Source: Ceratopteris richardii (lineage: Eukaryota > Streptophyta > Polypodiopsida > Polypodiales > Pteridaceae). Taken from it: a stretch of DNA of 64,000 bases. The stretch lies in assembly GCA_020310875.1 (NCBI GenBank), contig CM035439.1, positions 141,179,139-141,243,138 of the forward strand, read 5' to 3'. This document shows, one piece after another, positions 22,840 to 35,800 of this stretch. Every line of letters begins with the position of its first letter. Position 1 is the stretch's first letter. The notes beneath the pieces are model-generated. The model saw only the letters and a program-made list of their open reading frames with translations, ran no database searches and was not told the DNA's origin. The translations under genes and the position numbers were made by a program.

Positions 22840-24132
22840 TTTTTTTTTTTAAATAAAGGAAGTTCGGCCTTGGCCTAATCTCCCGGACTTTAATTATAAT
22901 AAAGAGAAAAAGTTACAAGTGAATGGGACTAGTGCCCATGGGACCCCCCAAATCCCACAACGCAGGGGAGAAGTATGGCAAGCTACAGGGCATTACATAT
23001 GAGGCGGATAACATTACCATCACCCTCATGTGGGACCCATTTGGGTTTCAACTTGTTGTTTTCGAGGAGGTAAATACAGTGATGTCTAAACGGTGGCGAT
23101 CTCTTGACTCGGGAGATTCTTTTACCAAGGAGAAACAATGCTTTCTCGATCGACCATTCCTTAGGAGTTTGGCCAAAATTGACGGCACAACGTTCTCTCC
23201 AAATCTTCCAGAGAGCCTCACCTCTGATGGCATTCCACAGCCTCGATGAGCATCCGATCGCCTCACCCAACATCACTTGTTGCCAATTGATTTGACTCGT
23301 GAGTCTCAGAATCCGGGACACGTGATGCCAGATAACACGGGACTTGGGGCAGTCAAAGAACAGGTGAGCTAAATCTTCGATGCACCAATGGCAACGCTTG
23401 CACCATGGCGGCACACCACAGATTTTGTTAGCCCTTGCATTGGTCCAGATTCCTTTATGCAAGACCTGCCACATGAGAACGGACTTTTTGATCTCAATTA
23501 GGGGGTGCCAAAGAGACATGAATTTTAGCTCCCACCGAAGTTTGGTCCAAGCAAGGCACCATCTCTTGTTAAGGGTGTGGTGAACATCCAAATCCCCTTT
23601 GAAGTTCGGGATTCTGGAAAGTTTCTTACCATTGCTCCATTTGAGGCCCTCCGAGCAAGGAAGATCCTGACCGCAGAGAAGGCGGGTAGTTGAGCGGTCC
23701 CAGGCTAGACACCTGCTTTGAAGAAGAGTCCATTCCTCAAAGGTAACGCTAAGTCTGGGATCCAAATCTTCGAACCTAATCCACTGGCTGGTCTCTTGTT
23801 TCCAGAGCTGTTTCCACTGTTTGAACCCCTTGTTCCATAACCGCCTTGCAGTTTGGAGGTTCCAAGACTCCACTCCACGAATGCCACTAATCGGGAACCA
23901 AATAGAGTCATTTTGTCTTATGCCAGCCGCCCACTTCCAATCATCACTGATTCTGATGAACTGTTTGGCCTTGTTCTAATTCTTCCATAAGGAACACACG
24001 AGGCTAGAGCCTTTAGGGCAAACCAGGTGGGGGGAGAACAAAAGCGTGAGAATCCCTATGTCCTTCCAACCAGGGAGGCCAACAAAGGTAAGGTCTTCCG
24101 TGTTTCTGAAGATCAATTTAGCCCAAGAGGAC
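22840..24132 (-). mobile_element. LINE-1, 3' part (end of ORF2, 3' UTR, poly(A))
   Basis: The minus-strand continuation of the LINE is separated from its 5' part (41658-45656) by the 17.5-kb LTR element. It encodes the end of ORF2, including the zinc-binding region downstream of RT ('VLMWQVLHKGIW', 'CGVPPWCKRCHWC', 'LAHLFFDCPKSRVIWHHV'). The coding frame ends at 22983. A UGG-to-UAG nonsense change is at 23976-23978 relative to LINE-2. The 3' UTR ends in a short poly(A), seen as poly-T near 22839-22850. The last five bases, 24128-24132 (AGGAC), are one arm of the LTR element's target duplication. Confidence 0.92.
24128..24132 (+). repeat. Target site duplication AGGAC, left arm
   Basis: AGGAC directly precedes the 5' LTR and recurs at 41658-41662 directly after the 3' LTR. 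This is the 5-bp duplication expected for Ty3/gypsy integration. Confidence 0.95.
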
Positions 24133-24792
24133 TGTTGGAAGCAGTCAGAGGCACAGTCAGAGGCACAGACGTCATGGAAGCATGTAAAGACGGAGCAGGG
24201 AGCCAGTCGGATTATTTTTTCAAACAAATATGTTCTTATTATTTCTTCAAACATCCAACAGTGATTTTCATCACTCCTATAACATATGTAATATAGACAA
24301 AACCCCATTTTGTAATCCATAGCTCCATTTTGTGCAAGCCGAGGAGTCCTCGAGCTTGAGGAGCTTAGGTAGAATGCGCGTACCAATTTTCGTTATTTTT
24401 AGACATCGTTTACCCTTCCAAATAGCCTCTAGGACCTATTTTTTAACTAGGCCGGTCACTAGATGTGAAACCGGTCAAAACTAGTCTAGAAACTATAAAA
24501 AGAGCTAGAGAGCTCATTTTTGGGGTGGTTCATTTTGGTTAGTGTGAGCATAGAGCTAGTTTGAGCTTGTAAGAGCATTCTTGAGTAATAGAGCTAATTT
24601 CCCACCTTCCATTGTGTCTTGCTTGTCTCTTCATTGTGTGTGTGCATGTGTGTGTGCATCTTTGTGCTTCTCACCTTCACTCTCACATCATCTCACGTTC
24701 ACGATCTTCATATCACTCCTACCTCTCCCACGGATTGACATTAAGGAGGTGACGCTTCTTAACGTGGTATTTACCATTGTGCTAGAGCAACA
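24133..24792 (+). mobile_element. 5' LTR of the young element
   Basis: The 660-bp LTR starts TGTTGGAAGCAG and ends AGAGCAACA. It has a TATA box (TATAAAA, 24494-24500) and differs from the 3' LTR at one base. An 18-bp internal near-repeat (CAGTCAGAGGCA, twice) lies at its start. Confidence 0.97.
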
Positions 24793-24799
24793 CCAAATT

Positions 24800-24817
24800 T
24801 GGCGCCGTTGCTGGGGA
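24800..24817 (+). promoter_or_regulatory. Primer binding site, tRNA-Asp type
   Basis: TGGCGCCGTTGCTGGGGA, beginning seven bases after the 5' LTR, is complementary to the 3' end of plant tRNA-Asp with one mismatch. It would prime minus-strand cDNA synthesis. Confidence 0.9.
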
Positions 24818-25176
24818 TCGAGTCTAGGACGAATGTGTGATGGTAAGAGTATAGCAAGAAGTGGCGTTGGAAGGTAAAAATTTCAGTTTTTGTTGTTGTT
24901 TTTACTTAGTTTTTAGTGTTTTTCACCTTCCCCATACTCCATCTTCATCATCGCATCATCATCTCCATTTCCAAAAAAATCAGAAAATTCACCATATCCA
25001 CCCATTCACCTCATTTCCCCTCATTTGTGCATGCGAGAGAGCGAGAGAGAATTTTTGTGCTTGTGTGCGCTTGCGTTTTCTTGAGTTTTCTTGCAGGTAC
25101 AGAGCTTCAGAGCATCAGGAAAGCTTCCAAAAGGTAAAAAATGTACTTTCTGTCAGAAATTTCCGACTGTGTCGGA

Positions 25177-25985
25177 CCATCGCGATGGTCCGCCAAGTTC
25201 GGATTTTGAGGTAGGCGACCACACCACGAGGTAGGCGATCCCTGCGTATACACGGAACCACAGCTGCATTTCAAAAATTCGTTGTTTGGTGGACCATCGC
25301 GATTGGCTCAGACCATCGCGATTGTGTCGCACCATCGCGATAGGCTCAAGCCATCGCGACGGCTCGGCCGGACCATCGCGACGGTTCGCTTTTTCGGACC
25401 ATCGTGACGGTCCACTTGAGCCATCGCGACGGTCCACTTGGACCATCGCGATTGTTCAGCTGACCTCGGACCATCGCGATTGGCCCATGACATCGCCACG
25501 ACAGTGCCACGTGTCAAGTTAGACCATCGCGACGGTTCGTTTTTCGGACCATCGCGACAGCCCAAAATCGGACCATCGCGATTGGCTCAAGCCATCGCAT
25601 CGCGGACCATCGCGACGGTTCACTTCGGACCATCGCGATTGTTCCCCGTTGACCGTTGACTCGCGCCATCGCGATTGTCCACTTGATCGGGCCATCGCGA
25701 CGGTTCAACCTTACGCCATCGCGATTATCCACCTTTGACCGTTGACCGCGCCATCGCGATTGTCCGCTTGGTCATGCCATCGTGACGGTTCACTTTTTCG
25801 GACCATCGCGACGGTCCATTTCCACGCCATCGCGATCGTTCACGTCGGGCCATCGCGACGGTTCGACCTCACGCCATCGCGATCGTTCATTTTGAGCCAT
25901 CGCGACGGTTCGCCTTTTCGGGCCATCGCGATTGTCCAAATTCCACGCCATCGCGACGGTTCGCTTGGACCATCGCGACGGTCCC
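25177..25985 (+). repeat. CATCGCGA repeat array in the leader
   Basis: I count about 26 exact copies of CATCGCGA plus about five variants in 0.8 kb, mostly within GGACCATCGCGAYNGTYC-like units. Spacing is irregular, roughly 15-50 bp, and the linkers differ. The core TCGCGA is palindromic, and the first unit (GACCATCGCGATGGTC) is a perfect 16-bp palindrome. The array lies in the untranslated leader between the primer site and gag. Confidence 0.95.
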
Positions 25986-26856
25986 AGACCATCACGATTG
26001 TCCACTCCCATCGCAAATTTTGGGCTCCAATTTTTGACCAAGTTTGAGGGTTTTTTTGAGAAATTTTTGGACCATTAGACTCATAGGAGACCCCTTAGCT
26101 CATATTTGAAGGAAAACTTGATTGTCAGTTTTTACCCCCCAGGGCCTGAATGCTCATAACTTTTTCATCCGAAGTCCGTTTTTTGAGCTTAATAGCTCGT
26201 TAGAAAGCTCGTGACGAGTACTACGTGACCTCAACTGTTTTTTTCATAAAGAATACATCTATTTTTGGATAAGCTATTTTGAGGTTCACCTAGTTTGGGA
26301 CTATGAAGCCAGGGGGCACACATTGAAAATTTGGGCAAAAAGGGAAGGGATTTAAAAGGTGTATATGCTCAAGTGTTTGATCATCTTGTGAATTGGTCTA
26401 ATTTTGGAATTTTTCCAGGTCTAGCAAGGGCAATCCAAGGCAAGCAAGCAAGGCAGTGAAGACAGCAAAGCTTGGGAAGCACGGCTTCTTGGGCAACAGG
26501 GCATCAGAGCAACCAGAAAAGCCGACTCGAGGTTGGAAGATTACTCAACCCCCTCAGTCAATTCTTAGCTTAAGCTAAACGGTAGTTGTGGATTAACGAC
26601 GATAGGAACGCCTCAAATTCAAGATACCTAATTCTTTCAAGTTTAAGACTTAAAGTAAAGGTGTGTGTGACACGAAAACCTGAAGAAAAGAACATAAGTC
26701 TGACGGAACGAGAACTCAAAATCATAACGGAAAGTCGAATTCCTGACGCATAAATTAAGACAAGAATCTAAAGAAAATTAAAAAGAATCAAGAAAGTAAT
26801 AACAAAGAACCATTGACGATCTAAGTGTGTAATTGAGCGTGCAAGGAAGAAAATTA

Positions 26857-29800
26857 ATGAACCTTAGATCGGGCAAACATATAGGTAAGTCGGACCGAAG
26901 AAGCCTTAGATCATCAGAGGCTAGTGTAAGAACTACCGCTCGATCTTGGGCTCAGCAACTGAATAGTAATTACCCCTACGCGAGCTCAGATACTAGCGAA
27001 TCAGAAATGGCATTTAGCGCAGACAGACCAGAAGGAGGGTCTCATGTAGCATACCTAGAAAAACCAGAAGGACCCTATAGAACGCAATTAGAGTTTCTCC
27101 GAACCAACCGACTAGGTGCTCGCATCTATGAGGATGGTTTGCAAAGGCAAGTGGTGCAACTGCACAACCCTGATCAACCCATTGGATTGGAAAGACCAGT
27201 GGTGAAATTTGAGAGAGACGCTTACATAGACAAAGAAGGAACCATGTACGTTCTAAGTACGCAGCCAAACGATACTAATGAGTTTGGCACAATCCAATTA
27301 GAGACGGAAACGAAATTTCAAGGAAAAGAACCGTTAGAAGAACCTAGAACACCTAGAGGGAAATCCGTATTAACAAGAGTACTCATCCCAGAATGGATCC
27401 CTCAAGATAACAGGAGCATCGAGTTGTTTGTAAATAAAGAGACAGATGAAGCCTTTTGGAGGTACAGAAAGGAACACCCTGGTGAGATAGGCATCATTAC
27501 AATTTATGAATTCAAGGACCCAGATACACCTGGAAAGGTTGTATACCTGGATGAGACTTCAGAAAGAGTCTTTGTGGTGCCTGAGCGCGCTAAAAACACA
27601 TACACATGGAGAGGTGAATTGATATTCCCTCCATCTAGAACGAACATGAATACAAGTCAACAAGGGGCAGGAACATCCTCAGCCCATGGACATCAAAGAG
27701 AAGGAAATAACGAGAGACCGGAAGTAAGCTTCACTCACCCCATAGGGAGAGATAGAACAACCACGAACACTAATAGAATGGAGAGACAAAGAGATCATGG
27801 AATACCAGGTGGTAGAGATGATTTTCCTCTACCTAGACCACGCGAACACGCAAGAGTATTGAGACCCACTCAATTAGTAAAATCAATGAAAAATTACTTT
27901 GATGGGACGGGAGATCCCTATGACCATGTCGCAGAATTCAAGCAAGTACTAAGAGCAGAACAAGTCGAGGACATGTTCACGCAATACAATGCATTTGGAC
28001 TAACGTTAAAGAATACAGCTTTAACTTGGTTCCAACCATTGCAACAAAGGCAATTTAGGGACATCCATCACTTTTTAGAGTCATTCATCACTGAATTCTC
28101 TAAAAGTGGGATTAGACACGACACGTCTTCGTTGATTCATAGCTTTAAACAAACCCCTCAAGAAACAGTAAGACTGGCAGGACGTAGGTTCAGACAATAT
28201 GTCGAACGATGTCCAATGCAAGAGCTACCCTCACAAGCCAAACAAGTATCACTGTTCCTAGATGGCTTGTTGAGCGCTAAACTACGCTCTTATGTGTACC
28301 TAAAAGAACCCAGAACGCTAGAGGAGTGTGTAAGAATATGTATAGACATTGAGGACAACCTAGGAGATGAATTAGAACTCTCAAAGGTCTATAAGGACTC
28401 GGATTGTTCTTCGCTAGCATCCACAAAATTGTCTAGCTCGATAGAGGACCTAGCAGAAAAAGTGGCCCAAAAACTAGGAGTTTCTAGTAAACAGGTACCC
28501 AAGCTACCAACAAACGTACGTTGTTACACTTGTGGTGGAAATCATTTGGCAAACGTGTGTCCCAATGCACCACAACCTCAAGCCAATCCTAGCGGCCAAT
28601 ACTGTACAATTGAGAGAAGATACACGAATCATACGGCTCAGGACTGCCCATACAACAAACAAACCGTGAGACAGAACTACCCGCAAACATACCAGCAGCC
28701 AGGTAGGTATCAAGGCCAATACAATGCTCAGCCTTATTACTATAGGCCTCCCCAGAACTACCCATACCAGGCTCAACAGAGACCTCAACCTGTCTTAGCT
28801 CAGCAGCCACCCCCACCAGCGAATGTCATCTCAGTCAAATACGCTGCTGCAGAAGAGAACCTAAGTAGGGCCTTAGTGCCTTCTTCACCCTTGATCACCG
28901 AAAGTGACCCGAACTCAAACAGTTTTGACTCTACTCATGTAACTAGTCCACCAGCTTATTACACGGAGTCACCAGAACATGTGGAGACATATCATTATGA
29001 TAGTCCACCAATGGAACCTAGTTGGGAGCCAGATTATACTAATGTGATGTACGCAAACCCAAATCCACGGCCCCAATTGAGACAACAGAGACCACAGGGC
29101 CCTAGAGGACCATGCTTTAGGTGCCAAGGAGATCACTTCATTAAGGATTGTCCACATCCCCCAATAGCAAGGCAATCACAGTACTATAACATACAAGGCT
29201 TTTGTGCCGATTGTGGCAAAGAGCACATAATCAAAGATTGTCCTAAGAACCCAGTTAACGCTTCGAATGTGACACCGATCAACGTGATAGGTATTGTAAA
29301 CAACGCAGATGGATCCAACCCTACATACGTGCCTATCCAAGCGATAACCAGAGCCCAGGCGCTCTTACAAAACCAACAGCTTAATCATGAGAAAGTAGCC
29401 GGAACTAGTGAAGTTGCAGAATCTAGCAGTAAAAAGACAAAGTCTTGGAAAGATTCTAGGGAAAGAATCAAGAGAAAGTGGAGTAAAAAGATAAGTGAGT
29501 TGGAAGGAAGTTTAAGGGAATCTAGAGCCAAAATACAAGAATTGGCTTCACAAGAGGTGAATCAAGAAGACCCAGCTCCAAAATCAGGATCAGTTTTAGC
29601 GGAACCCATACCCGAAGATCTAGACATGATGTTTCGTGCATATCAGGCTAGATTAAAAGAGGGACCTCTAGTAACGGAAATGAGTAAAAACTACCCTCGA
29701 GCTGATCTAGAAATTGAGAGAACTAAACTTTGCATGAAAATGGTAGAATTAGCACAAGCTTTGTTTGAAGCCTCTAGATATCTTAATTGGAATAACATGG

Positions 29801-32800
29801 CAAAACCAAAACTACACTTTCAAGGACTAATGGAGAGGCTAGAACACTTAATAGAAAGCAAAGAGAAAAAGGATCAGCATAGGAACCCTATTGTCACAGA
29901 GACACAGGAAAGGAATGCACCATCCCTGTCTCAAGTACCCAATACAGAAAGTCAAGACAATTTGTCTTCCATACATAGGTACTCACATGAATTTTTGAGG
30001 GAAATCCAAGAAGAGAAATGGAGAAAAGAACAAGGAACTCATCCTCCTATTCAAGAAATAGATGACTTGCAGGAACAATTTCCCCAAGACATCCCCTCTA
30101 TATATGATGATGTAGAGGTGGAGCAACTGAGTGAACCCACAGGATTTGAATCTAATTCTCTACAAGAATTACCTCAGTTCACAGGACCTTGGGAAGCAAA
30201 GTCTATTAGTATGAGAGCACCCACGATAATAGTGAGGAATGAAGAATCAGTGATCCCTAGGAACACAGAAGTGATCAAGAACACTAAAATACAGTGTAAT
30301 CTCACTCTGGAGGAACTGTTAAAGGTAAAACCAGAATTGTGGAAGCATGTAGCAAATCAATTCCCGGAGCTAGCTACCACACCCTCTCAGATAGGATCAC
30401 ATAAGAAGGTACCAGAGATACCCGTGGAAAAGATTGGTGACGTAAGCGAAGGAGAGGAAGGTAACACATATCTTCCAATAACCCATCAGGGCTACACCAC
30501 GAAAGCCATCTTAGATTCAGGAGCCGGCGTAGCCATCGCTACCACCGCTTTGTGGAAACGTTGGGGTAAGCCAGCACTCAGACCTACCAGGATGAAGTTA
30601 CAAATGGCCGATGGACACATAGAAAAACCATTAGGCTTACTAGAAGGCATATCTCTCACCACTTGTGGTGTAGAATTTGAGCATACATTCACCATTTGTG
30701 ACTTTGCGAAAAATCGTGCGTATGAGATGATATTGGGACGACCATTCATGCGTTTGTTGCAAATTGTACAAGATTGGGGAACTAATTCTTTGTACTTGCA
30801 ACATTTAGGAGTGACTACTAAAGTCAATGTTAAAGACTATTCACACAGAGATGTACCCCCAATACAATGGAACACCATCCATAAGACACCAGCAGAGACG
30901 GAATCCGTGCACTCATTAGAATCAGATCCTTCTTGGTTGCATGAGGATACCCATTTATGGATGTGTAAAGTAGCCAAACAAGAGGAAGAGCGGTTAGAAG
31001 CCAGGACCTTAGGTGCGGAACAACATCCACGAACCCTTCAAGATCCAGCCTATGCACCTGTAGTATTCCCAGACGAAGAATTTGAACCCCATGGTTGGGC
31101 AGAAATACTAGCAACCATGGATGTAGCCATCAATGAAGAACAATGGACACCCCACTGTGACGAGGATGGCTATGACATTTCAGTTTTCACGATAGAGCCA
31201 ATCATGGGCGATGCAATTTTAGAAGAGTATGAACCTAACATTGATGCATTTGAGGATGCAAGCGATTTTGATCTAGAATCAATTCTCATGGACCCACCCT
31301 TTGCATCAGAGGAAGAATATTTCTACGAAGTAGAGACTCACACTCAGAGACACGAGGAAATTACGAACGAGGTGAGGTTAGCCACTGAAGTGACTACCAA
31401 GAGTGAAGGCAAGAAAAGAAAGAAGCAAGAAACCATGTCAGAAAAAGAAGAATCTTTATTTGAAGTACCCGATAATTTCAAGAAATATGAAATCGAGGAT
31501 AGAAGAATCATGGTACGAATGCCTAATAGAAAAGTGAATGATGGACAAGTATATGATAACCGAGAGAAAACCAAGAAAGTAATAGTGGCCATAGAAGGAG
31601 AAGAAGAAAAATGTACATACATAGGGCATGATTTGACGACTGAAGAAGAAGAAGAGTTAGTTGCCCTATTGCGCGAATATAGAGATGTTTTTGCTTGGAG
31701 TTATAAAGATTTGAAAGGAGTAGATCCAGATATATGTTCTCATAGAATCCCTATGACTCCAGATGCAAAACCGACAAAACAGAAACCTTACACGTACAAT
31801 GATAATTACGCTGCGAAGATTAAAGAGGAGATAGATCGATTGATAGAAGCAGGATTCATTTACGAAATTGAGCATACCGAATGGGTGTCCCCCATTGTGG
31901 TTGTGCCCAAGAAGAATGGAAAATTGTGTGTGTGTATTAACCTTAAAAAAGTTAATGCCGCCACGATTAGAGATAGTTATCCTCTTCCTATCACAGAACA
32001 CCTATTGGAAAGAGTTGCGGGCAAGGAAGTTTACAGCTTTCTTGATGGATTCTCAGGCTATAATCAAGTAGCCATTGCTCCAGAAGATCAACATAAGACG
32101 GCTTTTGCCACTGAATGGGGCATATTTGCATTTCGTGTAATGCCATTTGGCTTAACAAATGCACCCGCCACTTTCCAGCGACTCATGTGTCATGTTTTTA
32201 AGGAATTCTTACGCAAGAGCTTGGAAGTTTATGTCGATGACTTGTGTGCGCATTCAAATATAAGACAGACACATATCCCAGAGTTAAGACAAATATTTGA
32301 CAAATGTCGAGAATATCAGGTTTGTTTGAACCCAGAAAAATGCGTTTTCATGGTCAGACAAGGCAAAATTCTAGGACACATTGTGTCAAAAAATGGAATC
32401 TCTACGGACGAGGAAAAAGTGAAAGTAATTGCAGAATTACCTAGACCAACTAACGTGAAAGAGGTACAGGCATTTATGGGCCATTGTGGATATTATCGAC
32501 GATTCATACACATGTATGCAATCATAGCTAAGCCTCTGTACTCTCTTTTAACCAATTTTGAATGGACAGATGAATGTGAAAATTCATTCAATGAACTTAA
32601 ACGACGTTTGTGCTCAGCACCTATATTGACCACCCCAGATTGGAGTAAGCCATTCCATGTACATGTGGATGCATCCAATTACGCCATAGGATGTGTGTTA
32701 GCACAACCCACGAATGAAGGTAACATAGATCTCCCCATAGCCTACGCGAGCAGACAATTGAACGCAGCAGAAAGAAATTACACCACGACGGAACGAGAAG

Positions 32801-35800
32801 GACTAGGGATGATCTACGCAGTAAAGAAGTTTAGGCACTACCTGTTGGCCAATAAATTCAAGTTCTTTACAGATCATCAAGCCCTATTGTACTTAGTCAA
32901 CAAACCATGTAACACAGGACGACTGATACGTTGGTTTCTATTACTCATGGAGTATGATTTTGAAGTGGTAGTTAGGAAGGGAAAGACGCATCTTAGAGCT
33001 GACCACCTCTCAAGATTAACCTCAGGAGAAGCTCCTCAAGGAGTAGCGGATGAATTACCAGATGCATACCTGTTTAACCTTGAGATAGCACCAGAATGGG
33101 CTAAGCCTATAGTCCCTATTCTGACATACGGACCCAAGAATCCTAGGATAGAGATCAAAGAAGGAGAGATTACCAAGTCTCAGAGATACCAAATAATGGC
33201 AGGAAGCATATATAAACAGGATAATCAAAAGATTCTTGCTTGTTGTGTAGATGAATCAGAGCATGCGAATTGGTTGCAATTAGCACACGTAGGTGCACTA
33301 AAGCAACATCATTCAAAACATCGAACATTACAGACTCTGCATAGATTAGGAGTATATTGGCCGACGATGGAAGCAGATGTCTACAAGTTGTGTAAGGAAT
33401 GCCATGTTTGTTGTGAAAGACCACCAATAGAGCATGCGACATTATATCATGTGTCTCTCACACCAGACTGGAGTGAACCTTTAGTAACATACTTGAGGAC
33501 GAACACATTCCCTCAAGGAATGACCTTAGCTCGACAACGCAGTCTAGAGCAGGAAGCTCAAGACTATTCACTTATTGGCGATAACTTATACAAAAGAGGA
33601 CGAGATGGATATCTAAGACAATGTGTTCATGAGAGCGATTATCTGAGCATACTAGAGACTGCACACCAAGGCGTTGCAGGAGGTCATTTTGGACCCGATA
33701 GGATAGTCAAAGCCATTCTCTTTGCAGGATTATGGTGGCCCACTCTTCACATGGATGCACATACCTATGTAAAGAGATGTGATGTGTGCCAAAGAACTCA
33801 GTTTCCTACTCGCAGAGATGAAATGCCATTGAAACCCATGATGGGCGGACGTGCATTTTCTAAGTGGGGTATAGACTTTGTAGGACCCATTAACCCCCCT
33901 GCAAAAGGTACACATGCGGAATACATTATTGTTGCCACAGATTATCTAACCAAATGGGTAGAGGCAAAAGCCACAAGAAAGAATGATGCTCACACGACCG
34001 CAAAATTCTTATTTGAAAATGTCTTTACAAGATATGGACTGCCTATAGAGTTAGTGAGCGATCGAGGCACTCACTTTCTAAACCAAGTCATTGAATATTT
34101 GTTACAGGATTTTATGGTGATTCACAAGAAATCTGCACCATATCATCCTCAGGCCAATGGTCAGGCTGAAAGCACTAACAAGATACTTTGTACCGTACTG
34201 ACGAAACTCGTGAACAATAAACGTTCAGATTGGGACAAACAGTTACACCACGCTGTTTGGGCATATCGAGTGGCCTACAAGACCGTACTCAATGCAACTC
34301 CCTTTCAGATGGTTTTTGGTCAGAATGCTGTGCTTCCTTTGGACTTCTTGATATCGACCCTTAAGGTTGCACAAGAACATCAGTGGACCGGCCATGAATT
34401 ATCAGCGAGAATAATGGACTTGGAACGATTAGGAGAAACCAGGCTGAAAGCAGCAGCAGGAATATACGCAACGAAGAAGCGACAGAAAGCATATTTTGAT
34501 GCACATGTGAAAGATAAAGGCCTAAAAGAAGGAGATTTAGTTCTAGTGTATACACTGAAACAGCACGCACGGAAGCTAGAAAAGCGAGGTTATGGACCTA
34601 TGATCATTAACAGACTTTCGACAAGTGGAGCAGTACAGTTAGCCACCTTAGAAGGAGATATAATGCCTAATTACATTAGTGGCTGTAGAGTCAAGCTATA
34701 TCAGGAACCTCTTACTGAGGATATGCTTAGACGACTCACGTTGGCAAAGAAGCGTAAGGAGGAAGAAAATAGAATACGAGCGGAAGCTCAGGCAGAAGCC
34801 ATAGAACGCATTAAGCGCATGAAGCTAAGAAGACAAGGACTAGGGAGAGAACATTATAACCATCTGGAAACATCACCCAGATATCCCATGGCCATGTGTC
34901 AAGTAAAGTCAACCACTCATCCTAGCATAGTGGACAGGAGACCATTCATTACAGTTAGGCTAGAGCACGGCAACCCTTGCCAAGAACTCAGGGCTTTAAT
35001 TGACTCAGGTGCTGCGACTAGTGCGATTAGGTGGTCCCACTATAAGGATTCAGGAATACAAATGCGGCCAATTGAGGCATACCTCATAGGCCTAGGAGGC
35101 ATGGAAACCCCTTGCATGGGTGAGGTGGACCTTCCCATCCTCATTAAGGATGTGACCATGACAGCGAAGCTACTAGTGTGCCATGATGACGACCTAATAG
35201 AACCGCTAATCCTTGGCCAAGATTGGCTATACGATCACTCAGTGGACCTAAATCTTAGACAAGGCTCCTTACAGATTGGAACCTTGGAGCAGAAGCGAGT
35301 GATACCGCTTGACTTCCCTAACGGCATTCCGCCTGACGGTTGTAACCCTAGACCCTATGAAACACATGCGACGGAAGACCGGAAGATCTTTGATCAGCTC
35401 AATCACGCTACGTCTACACCAACCCACTCGGGCTTGGCAATAGACAGTTGTCAATCAGAAGGACGACAGGAGATCTTCCCTGGGACTTCCTGCAAACTAG
35501 AAGATGCAGTTACCCAACTGCAAGGGCAGATGGACACAATCAGTGGTCAGGTGGGTTGCATCAGCGACCATATGAGCACGACACCCTACGGTGCTCATCC
35601 TTCCAAACTTGTTGCGGACTGGCCTAGATTAAAGTTAAAAAATGCATCACTCCCTAATGGGCAGGTCACGCAAGTGTTGGATCTCCCTTCTTTTCCAAAG
35701 CAGAGCGTCCATTCGACCTCTCTACCTCAACCACGACAGAGTCAACCACGACGAAGGAACCCAGACCGACTGCAGTACCAGAAGACACAACAAGGAAGGC

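Noticed and set aside
24861-25214. Small protein of about 117 codons in the young element's leader
   Set aside because: It is low complexity, overlaps the start of the CATCGCGA array, and has no homologue in the other elements in the window.
25177-25985. Repeat array resembling a CRISPR array
   Set aside because: The repeated word is only about 8-16 bp, the spacing is irregular, no cas genes are present, and the context is a plant retrotransposon leader.
34490-34900. Chromodomain at the integrase C terminus
   Set aside because: The region after 'KEGDLVLVYTL' leads into a charged helix and then the second protease-like domain. No chromodomain aromatic pattern was seen.
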